Assembly (NCBI GenBank): GCA_964059195.1
Contig: CAXKWD010000009.1
Location: forward strand, 150,283,890-150,347,889
Source: Ectobius pallidus
Taxonomy: Eukaryota > Arthropoda > Insecta > Blattodea > Ectobiidae
DNA length: 64,000 nucleotides
Direction of reading: 5' to 3'
Shown here: piece by piece, positions 12,198-24,300 of the stretch
Layout of the letters: the number at the start of each line of letters is the position of its first letter
Position numbering within the stretch: position 1 is the first letter of the stretch
Notes under the pieces: model-generated
Told to the model about the DNA's origin: nothing
The model's input: only the letters and a program-made list of their open reading frames with translations
Database searches by the model: none
Position numbers and translations under genes: made by a program

Positions 12198-12345
12198 TTA
12201 CCACAAGCAACTTTTGATTTCGTTCAGCAACATCGAACCAATGACCATCTTCTCACAGTTGACAGCGATGATAACTTTGTTGTCCTTTCGTGTTTCTATA
12301 GTCACCAGAACCAACGACTTGGAAGACAGAGTCTGTCCAGCAAAC
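12198..12345 (-). CDS. AP3B exon 17 (last)
   Basis: Acceptor atttcag, then [19 protein letters not shown] ... [14 protein letters not shown] and TAA at 12200-12198. It matches the AP3B extreme C-terminus (FA-K-T...TEKTVIGSVLLRELK). Confidence 0.93.
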
Positions 12346-15300
12346 CTGAAATTAAACCATAGTATGTTTAGTATGACAAATTACCATTGAAATTTATAGA
12401 ATGAAACTTGCCCTTACGGAAACATTTTCTGATCCCGTGTATTGAAGCAGAGTAGCATGTAAAAGAAACAGACATAAGCCTTAAAACACCACAAAATAAT
12501 GTACTCGTAAACGTACGTTTTGCAAAAATGTAAGAAAAAGTGAAGTCTAAAGTATAACTTCGAAGGCTTTCATGGCTAGAGTCTTGTAGTTTAAAAACTT
12601 CTTCCAGGCCATAGTCTTGGCTTAAAACTGCCTGACATTTCGCCCATAACTGTTGTGGAACTTTATTAAATATTTAATATATATATATCTATATATCGAA
12701 AAATGGGAATCCAGTTAGATGAGGAAAAGTTTTTACATAATTTGCTGTTTGCAGATGACCAGGTGGTCGTGGCTCAGGATGGAGAAGATGCAAATTATAC
12801 GTGTAGAAAACTAAATGAAGTTTATAAGAAATGGGGATTACAAATAAATTACAATAAAACAGAGTATTTAACCAATGACACGGATGATTTATATATAGAT
12901 GGAAAGAAGATTAAAAAAGTGCAAGATTTTTGCTATTTGGGATCCATACTTGAATTAGACGGAACATCAAATAAAGAAATACAGAAAAGGATCACTAATG
13001 GGAGAAAAGTTATAGGAATGTTAAATTTGATATTGTGGAATAAAAATATAATTAACAAAACTGAAACAGTAATTTTTAAAACAATCTTCCAAAGTATAGT
13101 ATTATATGGGGCAGAGACATGGACAGTAAATTCACACCATAACAGAAAACTAAGTGCTACAGAAATGGATTTTTGGAGAAGAGCTGCAAGAAAATCGAGA
13201 ATAGAAAGAATTCGAAATTCAGAAATAAGGAAGATAATGAAAGCAGAGGAAACAATTTTAACAACAATAGAAAAAAAAGACTAAATTGGTATGGACATCT
13301 GCAAAGAATGCCGGAGAATAGGATACCAAAAGCTATAATGAATTGGCAACCAGAGGGGAGAAGGAAAAAGGGAAGACCTCCTAGAAAATGGGATCATTGC
13401 GTTCGAGACTCCTTACAAAATTTTCAGTTAAACCCAGAAGATGCAATGGACAGGGATAAGTGGTACCATGCAACACATTGAACATTCTTTGGAAATATGT
13501 TAATTCTATTAAAATATGTAAAAATTTGGGTAAATTGTAATTTAAAATTTGGTTATAAATTACTGAACTTTTATACAAATGTTATTGCAATAGAGTTGTT
13601 GTGTTGGTGGAGTTTAACCTCAGAAATGAGGAAATCGCTCAATAAATAAATAAATCTTTATATAAAAGGCTTTGTCCTGACTGACTTAATGACAAAGAAT
13701 CAATGCACAGCCTAAACTATAATAGGTGGGAATTTTGACAATACTTTCGTTTTATAATCTAGGTGCTCACTAAGAAAGGATTTTGAGAAAAAATTGATTT
13801 TAAATGCCAAAAATCAAATGTTTTTGAGAATACTTAATCCCTTTTTACACAGAATTATCAAATCCAAATCACAGTTCACATGACAACAGTGTATTGTTGG
13901 CAGTGGTCACAGGTAGCTTTGAAAATACGAGGGCGGTTCGTAAAGTAAGTTCCGTTCTCTCACAACACGCGAATGAGTGGCGATAGCATCGCAAACTATG
14001 TTCTGTTGTGTAGCTTGGTTCATTACGCTTACGTCAGTATAACTGTGAGATTGTTTTCGGCCATTTATCTCAACAATACAGGCGTTTGAAATGTGCGCAG
14101 CGATAAGAGATCCCGCCAAGAGTGAGGTACATGGATTAATACGATTTCTGTGGACAAAACAAATGGCACTAGCAGCAATTAATCGTGAGATTACTGAAGT
14201 GTACGGGAACTTTGTGAGTGACACTATGGTCCGACATGGTGAAACAGCGATTCTCTCTGACCACTTCATCCAATTTTGCAACAAGTTCATCATTCACAAA
14301 CAGACGGTCGGCCACTTCATTCTTCATCATGGACGTTAGTGCGTCCGTCTCGAATTTCACGACCTCAACATTGAACCATAGTGTCACTCATAATGTTCCC
14401 GTACACTTCAGTAATCTCACGATGAATTGCTGCTGGTGCCATTTGTTTTGTCCACAGAAATCGTATTAATCCATGTACCTCACTCTTGGCGGGATCTCTT
14501 ATCGCTGCGCACATTTCAAACGCCTGTATTGTTGAGATAAATGGCCGAAAACAATCTCACAGTTATACTGACGTAAGCGTAATGAACCAAGCTACACAAC
14601 GGAACATAGTTTGCGATGCTCTCGCTACTCATTCGTGTGTTGTGAGAGAACGGAACTTACTTTACGAACCGCCCTCGTAAATGAAATGGGAGTTTGACAA
14701 ATTAGAGAACCTACTGATATAATTCATTGCTGTAATTAAATATTGAGGATGAAATGTAGCCTATATTAATATATCCTAGGATTTTGGGGAGGAAAGTATG
14801 AAAGTGGTATTTCATTTCTTTTTAATTTCATTTCAAATTCTAAATACCTATGTAAGGACCTAGAATTTGAAAATCGAAAGTCTTTCATAATTTAATTCTG
14901 AATTACAAAATACAAAACCCGGGCGACGCCAGGCCTTTTAAGCTAGTAAGTAATAAACAACTTTAACATATGAAACAACTTCAAATACATATAATTCCTT
15001 ATTAATCAGTAAATTTGAGGTTTTAAACTTTTATTTGACTACCCTATTATGCCTTTCAAAACTTTTATACAATAAACAATAAACTGGTCTCTCTTTGAAG
15101 GAAAAATTCCCATATTTTATGAAATGGCTGAATTGCTACTGAATTTTTCATAAAGCTAGTTATACTCTGAGTTATTAATTTTAACCCTTTGTGATTGGAA
15201 CACTGCCTTCTAGACTGTATCACTCGTGTTTACTCGTGTATACACTGCCTGTCCAATATGGCTAATTTTGCGTACTCGGCGACATTACAGATAGCAGCAC

Positions 15301-18300
15301 CATTCACACCCAGATTGCTTCTTGTTTTTTGCTACGACATTGTTGATTATGTAGTGCTGTCACCGCCGTCTCATAATCACTGCCTTCTAAACTGTATTAC
15401 TCCTCGAAACGGCGGTGCTCATAATATAGTCTATCAATGCATCTAATTAATTTACATTTATTTTAATTATTGCTCCAAAATTCCATTTCAAGGTAAAGTG
15501 TCATATACTGGAATAATATTACGTTCTAAACAAATAACACAAGTATCTGTGTCTATTTAATGCTTATTTTGATTAGTGATTGCTGCAATCTGGGTGTGAA
15601 TTGTGTCGCCTCTACTGGATAAATTAGGCAATTTAACAATACTCTGAACTCCATGTTAAAACAAGCATAGGACAGACAGTGTAATTCTCGAGACGGCGGT
15701 GGATTGGAATATGGATATACAGGGACCGGCAGAAAAATCTGATGATTTTTAAATGCATATAAAAATAATAAACATCACTGTAATGCAAAGTTTAATTATC
15801 ACATTTGTTAGAGCAATAATTGCCATTTACAGTTCTTCCATTAGTTTTTGTTTAAAATGAAAATTGTGTCCAATAAATGACGGCCACCATTTTGTGGACA
15901 TTCATGTAGCGTTGCCTTGAAGTTTTCCATCCCTCTCATGAGCATTTCGTTCGGTATTGCCGCTATTCGTTGTGAATAGATAGTTTAAAGTCATCCAGTT
16001 TATGAAGTCTTCCAACATACACTTTTGACTTGAGATAGCCCCAGAGGAAATAATCACGATCGTCAGATGCGGGGAGTGAGCAGGCCAGGGGAGATTACCA
16101 TTTCTTGACAGAACAGGAAAAATTTCCCGGACTCTGGACCATGCCCATTGAGTGTTTTGCTGTGCGCGCAGTAGCACCATCTTGTTGAAACCAAATGTTT
16201 GGAGCATTATTTTCACGTCTAACCAATTCAGAACGTAATTCTCATGGAAGGGGTGGAAAACTTCAAGGCAACGCTACATGAATGTCCACAAAATGGTGGT
16301 CGTCATTTACCGGACACAATTTTCAACTCAAACAAAAACTAGCAATTATTGCTATGTGATCATTCAACTTTGCATTACATTGATGTTTATTATTTTTACA
16401 TGCATTTCAACAGGAATTATTTTGTGAATTAAAAAATTTTAAATCATTGAAATTTTATATAGACATGAAAACAGATTGGGGGTTAGAACCATATGTATTT
16501 ACATGTGATAGCAATGAAAGAACTGGTTTGGCTTGGTTAAGATTGGGTATATGGAGGTTAAGAAACTTAAGAGGGATCACACCTAGTGGAATGTGTCCAC
16601 TCTGCAGGAAGGAAGAAAACGCAAAGCACATCTAATTAGAGTGCACTGTAACAGAAGAACTGAGGAAAATGTACATTGACAGGAAATATTTAAGAATGAA
16701 TAGTAGCATAGCATATAAGAAATTATGTACAACAAAAAACGAGATTTTACTGAAAACAATGGGAAAATTCCTGTTTATAATTAAGAGAATTTGGGGTAAA
16801 AAAATTGAAAGCGATAATAAGACGGTATAATTGGTAATTAATACTTTTAAAAAATAAAAGTTGTAAGTAAGGATTAACATGTTGCAACAATTGTATGTAT
16901 TTTTGTAGATTTTATTGTGTTTGTTCTTGTTCTGAGAGTGATACCAATAGTTTTCTTTTTGCTCAACAAAGGGGCTCTGCGGCAAAGCATTGTTTGTAAC
17001 CGAGAGTCCCTTATGTATTGTATGATGAAATAAACCAATCGATCGACATGCATTTCAAAATCGTCAGGTTATTCTGCCGGTCCCTGTACTAAGGATGAGA
17101 TTTTGAATTTTCATGTCACCATTTAGTGCAGAATGAATGCCTGCAAATCCCAATGAAATAAAGTGTGTGTTATATCCTATTCTGTTTACAAAGGGAAGAC
17201 AGGAAGAACCTTGCACATGGATAGCTGTTCTCTCACCTCGTAGTCTTTTGTTCTGGACTAGGAATGCAAGCTAGATTGCTCACTAGGAACACTTGTTCCT
17301 TGATGAGTTTGTGATTGGTGTAAGCAGCAGGTAAGCACACCAGCATACTGTGCTCATTCATTCCTCGTAATTTGCCTGAAAACACACACACAGTTGTCAA
17401 TACTCACATATGTAACATCTAATATAATATTTGATCTTGTGTTTCCATATACAGTCGGTCAAATAAAAAACGTCGGGCGGTATTTGATTAAGTATCACGA
17501 ACGAGCATATGCGCATGTACAGGAAGACTTAAGGTTAGGTTCACACACGCCTCTTGTCTATCCATGTATTTTCTTGATTATTTAGTCAGATTTGTTCCAA
17601 AACAAACATGTATAGAAGGCTGTGGCTATATGCCTCAAATCCACCATATTCTTGGTTGCAAATTTTTATAATATTAATAATTTATAGATTCGCGAGGAAT
17701 ATGTTTATTCAAGGTGCATTTTTTAAAGATTTTATTTTATAATACCGGTACTTCTAGTGAAAAATCAATAACTTACGCTCAACTTCTGCAACCAATCTAG
17801 CATCGAAATACGCGCCCGGCCAGATCCACGCTTCCTATGAAAACTTCTGGTCGCATTATAGTAAAGTTCCCACCTCTGAGCTGCTCTTTCATAAATATGG
17901 AACCTTCTCGCTGCTTCAGAGGCCGAAAAATGCAGGTCAATTACAGCCCTAACTATACTTTCTCTCACTTTAGCATTATTTGTATGTGGCGATGACACAA
18001 AGCAAAATGAATTATGACAATAGGCTACATTAAGTTGAATATCGTGTGTTGCGCTTTCCGCGTTTTTCATTTTTCCCTCGTTCATTTTTTCCCTCCTGTC
18101 GCATGGCCTCATATGTTCCGAAAATGACCTGTATTTTATGTTTTTTTATAGGAAACTAGTGAACTAATGCGTTAAAACTTTAATTTTAACTGCATACGAG
18201 TCCCGACGTTTTTTATTTGACTGACTGTATATGATCATACGGATGAATAAATTATTATTATTATTATTATTATTAATTTGGACGAAACTCACTTCTTTGG

Positions 18301-21300
18301 GCTACGGAACTCGAATCTGAGGTGAAATGGGTATAGAAACCAAGATTTTAGCTTTTAAATTATCAGTAGTTTTAATTGTTTATGTATGAATTGCGTAAGC
18401 TTCATGACTCTGTGTTACAATTTAATCGTTTCATTTCCAATCTGTTTGCCCCTAAGGAAGCACAAGATTTGTTCTCTTTGCTTAATTATAGACATTTATT
18501 ACATAAAACAATATCAATAAGAATAAAATTATGTAATTCATGCAATTTACATAAAAACTAGGTTTTAATAAATACAGTTCAGCTTCCAAAATAGAGTTAA
18601 CTGACCTATAACTTTATTTTTCAAGTTTCCCCATAAATACAATAAAAAGATGTGTTTAAAATTATTAAAAAATTAGTGAATAAAGGTTAAAAGATGAAAA
18701 CACAATGTTTCAACTCTGCCTCTGAGTCTTCCTCAGGTACTGATCTTGAAGAAGATTGAGTTTCGTCACGGTAACCACTGATAAAAACATTGTTTCTAAA
18801 ATATCCCCATAAATAATAGTCACATACTGTTAGAAGAACTTCAAGACAATATCACAAGAGAAATTAACTCTGTCTCGGAAGCTGAACTTATGCGTGTGAA
18901 AGAAAATTTCCTAGGAAGGTGCCAGTGTTGTGTGGATGCAAGAGGAGAACATTTCCAACATCTCTTGTGATGAGGTACGTGGTTATTTTCATTATAATTC
19001 CAACTGTAAATGTGAGAACCTGAATCATTACACCGATCGCGGCACCCGATTGCTCTGGAGTTGGTGCTGTGCCCGCCGCGACACAGAAACCCACGTCTTT
19101 AGCCAACTCTTGCGTGGGATTCACTGTATAATGTTTTAAGTAAAAACAGGAAATTCCATAAAAATGAATTAACATTTTGCTAAATTTGCTTAAAAAGTGA
19201 AATCATATTTGTTTTTTGTGTTGTAAGGATTTGCTTTATTTTGCAATTCTAAAGTATTTTTCTGAGGTTTTGGGTGGTGGTAAAAGAAACGAGAACAATG
19301 TGTTATTCCATGTTGCAAATTTCATGAATCTCTAAATATGTCTCTTTCCAATGCCGTATCTCCCTTGATAAACCCACATTAAGCTCCTGGCAAATTATTA
19401 CATTATTGAGAATGGGAGAAACTGCTCCTGAAACATGTACTCACTCCGCTCTGTTAAGAAGAGTGCCTTGGGCATGGTGACAGGTTGAATGAGTTCCCCG
19501 ACAGGTGGCTTGATAGTCACTTGGTTGCTTTGCTCTCCCGCTGATATAGTGAAGCTAATGGGCTGAGTCGAGTCGTTGAAGTCGACTCCAATTGTGCCTG
19601 GCAGAGTTGCGTTCACTGGCAATGTTGCAATGGTTGCGAACTCGTGCATGCTCGTGCCAGGTGGCAAGTTCTGTAATGTGAAAACTGGATATTCATTCTG
19701 TACTCCACTCTATAACAAGACATGCAAAATATCGCAGTTCTCTCTCACCACCATAAGTGTAACAAGGGGGGTTTTGGGGTTTGAACCCCCCCATTGATTA
19801 AAAAAGGGAAAATTGTACTATTTATTTCATTATTGTGATATATTATCTTTTTTTAAAAAATCCGCTTATAAATTACTTAATATGAGTTTAAAGCGTGGGA
19901 AGCTTAAAACTCGTTATTGTGCATCTTAATTTTTTAAATTTTCCGGGGGGAGGACCCCGGAACCCCCTCTCCAGATGTTATAACCCCCCCATATGGTCAG
20001 CCTGGTTACGCCTATGCTCACCATATGCTATGCTATGTTCTATGTATTTGGAATAGATTGCCATTGTCCTTAGGGATGTCAAACTTTATCTATATTCTAT
20101 AACTAGAAATAGGTATTGTTTAGGATTATTTAGATGTAACTAAAGTAAACCACAAAAAACTTTTTACTACTGGTACATGTCGATTAAGTTTTATGATGCT
20201 CAACCTCTGTATTTAAAACAACTGCCTTATATTACGTTTAAAAAAGAAGTGGAAAAAATATTGACTGAAAATTGTATTTATAATGCAGATGAATTTTTTT
20301 TGAAATTACATTTTATGTTTCATAATCTACAACTGTAAGGTAAATTATGTTTGTTATTATGAAAAATGTAAACATTAGACTTAGACTACAACAATTTGTA
20401 AAATTAGTTGTATGTAAATAAATAAGTAAACAAATATAATAATCATACATAATACAGAGTGTCTCAAAAAAATGTACTAACACTTTGAATGAGTATAAAA
20501 ACATTATTTATGAAAATAGAGACAAGTTTAAAGGTTTGAATTACAGATGTACAGATTACAAATTACACTGCCATCGAGATGTAAGAGCTCACCTCCATGC
20601 AGCTTATCCAAACACATGGATTGGACGAAGGGGTAGCATTGAATACCCTGCGCGTTCCGCAGACCTCACACCAAAGGACTTCTTTTTATGGTGATACCTC
20701 AAGGACAGAGTTTATCGCAAAAAACTAAGAACAATTGATGCATTGAAATTGGAAATTGACCGACAATGTTGCGAAATTCCAAATGAACTGTGTTGTGACG
20801 TTTGCGTTATCAGCTTTGTCTGGACAATGATGGACATCAATTTGGACATTTGCGAACATGATTATTTAATTACATGTTTCTTCTATAAGCCTTTAAATTT
20901 GTCTCTCTGTTCATAAATAATGTTTTTATACTCATTCAACGTGTTAGGACATTTTTTTGAGACATGTATATTGTGGGAGACTCAGTGAAGAGGTCAAATT
21001 ATAAAAAAACCTTATTTTACCACTCAAACTTCACTTTTAAGTGTTTACTTACACATAAAGCATTCCACAAGCGACTTGCTTGCATCCTCAGATGAGGTCC
21101 AATGCTGGGTCCATTGTTGGGCCGATAGATGTCTCTGTAGGATGGATCATTCTGAGATAAGGTCGCTCTCCTTTGGCATGTCAAAAGTTACTAAATTATT
21201 TTTATTTCTTTGGATGAAGATTTTTCCCATATAGTCAGATCAACGGTTTATATACAACTTTTAATAATTTTATGTTATCCTCAAACTCGTGTTCATTGGT

Positions 21301-24300
21301 CCAATAGTGATGGGCAACAGCAGATTTTTACAATTGTTTATACCTTATATTCCATAAGTGTTCCTTGTGCCTTACAGTAAAATTTCTTGTCTTGCCAATA
21401 TAAAATTTCCTGCAGTCTTTGCATTTTTACTCACAAATGCCTGAATTCTTGTTGGGGGGGGGGGGGGGGGGTTATCGCCTTGTTCCGAATTAAGTAGATT
21501 TTTTTATGTTGCATTTGTTAATTGGAGCCAATTTGATGTTAACATCTTTGAAAACTTGACTGAATTTGTCATGGAGTTTAGGGTACCTCTTGAATACAGA
21601 GTCATGTGGACCAATAATGATGCGCTACTGCTGATTTTTCTACTTGTTTGTATCTGATGTTTCTTATATGTTCCTTGTGCCTAATGTTCAAATTTCTTTT
21701 TGTCTTTATTCGAGGATGACACGGGATTATTGAAAACAGTGAACAAACCAGTTGATATGATGATATGGGAGAAAATCTTCATACAGAGTAACATCCCAGA
21801 GGACAATGACCTTATCTCCAAAATGACATGGCCTACGGTGACATCTAGGGACCAACCGATGGACCCGGCAGTGAATCTCATCTGAGGATGCAAGCTAGAT
21901 GCTTGCAAAATGTGTAAAGTGTAAATACACTTAAAATAGTGAAGTTGAGTGCATCAGTTTAGTTTTTTAAATATAAATTCGCGGGTGCGCGGGCAAAGAG
22001 AGTTAAGTCCACTTTCTTGTTACTGAGAATTAGAGTGACTTAACACACTTTACCCTCCCAAAATCGCTTTAGAGATGGATAAACCCATGAGGCACACATC
22101 CATAACTACCGTACAATTTTGAATATGACTTACTGGACTTAACACAAATGTAGAGAACATTTTTATCTATAACTCTGTGGACATATCTCAATTTTTGAGG
22201 ATGGTGGACTTAACTCTCTTTGCCTGCGCACCAGCAAATTTACCAGTGAAAAACAAACTCTTCAGTATATCTGAGCTGATGATGGAGACGAAAAAAGAGG
22301 CTATGATATCATATTATGTGAAGTTTAATATATATAACACTGGCACTTCACAATAAAATATCACAGTCTGACTACTCTATGAAGTGAGAAGTCGTGTATC
22401 ACAGATTATTATTATTATTATTATTTTATGCAGGTTGAATAAAAAATAACTCTTTATTTCCTGAGTTCCTGTAGCCATTGTCACATTTACCTTGCTGGAG
22501 ATCTTGATGTCGTTGATGTCCTCGGTGCCCTGATTGGTGAATGTGAGTTCGATAGACACCATGGAAGGCGAGAAGAGGTGAGGGGATCGAGTGAAGCGAT
22601 ACAAGACAACAAGACCTCGACCATTGATCTTGTTCAGCAGTTCTTTTCCTTTCTGATGTATCCAGCTTGGTCTGGCAATCTGGAACACNNNNNNNNNNNN
22701 NNNNNNNNNNNNNNNNNNNNNNNNNNNNNNNNNNNNNNNNNNNNNNNNNNNNNNNNNNNNNNNNNNNNNNNNNNNNNNNNNNNNNNNNNNNNNNNNNNNN
22801 NNNNNNNNNNNNNNNNNNNNNNNNNNNNNNNNNNNNNNNNNNNNNNNNNNNNNNNNNNNNNNNNNNNNNNNNNNNNNNNNNNNNNNNNAAATAGACATGT
22901 ACACTGCAATGAGTGAAATAAAATTACTAATCAGATTTTCTGTCTTATTTAACCCTTTCACTGCTATCGACGGAGCTGTTCCGACACGGAGAATGGCACT
23001 TACGTGTGCTATCGACGGAGCTGTTCCGCCCGCGAAGTTGGTGCTATGAACGAGACGATTCCACAAGGCATGGAATTTTTTAACACGGTTTTAACGAAAG
23101 GATAGTGTCCTGCCATCTCTTGGGGTTAGATAGAAATTAATTTCATTGCTTTCCTTGCTCTGTGGTGCAATCTGTAGACGAAAATGTGAGGCCTTGCACA
23201 ATGTTGCCGCGAAGTTAGTGCTACGAATAAGACAATTGCTCGTAGAGTAGAACTTTTTAACATGGTTTCAACGAAAGGATAGTGTCCTGCCATCTCTTGG
23301 GGTTAGATAGAAATTAATTTCATTGCTTTCCTTGCTCTGTGGTGCAATCTATAGACGAAAATGCGGGGAATCACATCAAGGCCATGGTATGTTCAATTTC
23401 AACACAGTCATTGCTTTCATGAGCAAGGAAAAGCATTTCTTACATGATGACGAAATTCTGGCGTATTTTAAAACTGCCTTCTTATTTTTCGGATTTAGCG
23501 CAGAGTGACAGTGAAAATATCTCAGCAAGGAGGGTATGTCAGCTTGCCAATATCTCAGCAGTGAAAGGGTTAATATTGTCAGTTTTTAAAAGCTTTTTAT
23601 GATTTTAGGTAAAATATTTTTGAAGCATAAACAATATTAAAATTGTGTAATGTGTAAAATGTGCAGATCCATAGCCAGCAATGCAAATGACAAGACCATG
23701 AAGATACACAAAGCAATTCCAAAGAAAGATTACAAAGTTAGATGCTAATAAGCAGGTTCTACCTTCTCCTCTGGTTCACTCTCGCTTTCTTCTTCCTCGC
23801 TGCTGTCTTCATCCTCCTCATCAGAAGAATCATCTTCATCGTCGCTGCTCTCTTCATCGCTGCTGTCTTCATCTGAATCTGGAACATCATCAAAATTATT
23901 CAACTTCAACTATCTCGGCAGCAGTAGACAATGAGAAGGAATATACTATTGCAATTAAATTCTGGTGCATCCATGGTAAGCAATGATTCTCTTGTGAACC
24001 AAGATGGGAAAAGTTGTTGGCTTATATTAGTCACGTTTGTGATTATGATAAACATGTTGGCTTGAATTTGTTGTTTTATGACCAAATAAATGCTTAATTC
24101 CATGTTAAATTTGGTGTGACTGGTCAATGCCATCTGAATTTTGTTTATATATTGCTATGATGACTTTAGCATCCTAGGTTGATAAAACTGCATTTTGCAA
24201 CTTTAGCGGCTTAGATCGTTAAAATGCAATTTTTTGGCATGTTACTAATCCGATAAGCAGCTGTTTTAGACAGCATGTACCAAAAATATATTCAATTGTA

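Noticed and set aside
12703..13481. Two overlapping ORFs as host genes
   Set aside because: They are one frameshifted LINE.
18888..19175. 95-codon minus-strand ORF with a membrane-like stretch
   Set aside because: No splice sites joining AP3B in phase, no family resemblance, and an equally long antisense frame.
22377..22916. ORFs running through the Ns
   Set aside because: Stop-free only because N was read as open; the supported part is exon 14 up to 22688.
22953..23760. Search for the missing LLDLDD hinge exon of AP3B
   Set aside because: No such codons with splice borders were seen on the minus strand; the exon is more likely inside the gap.
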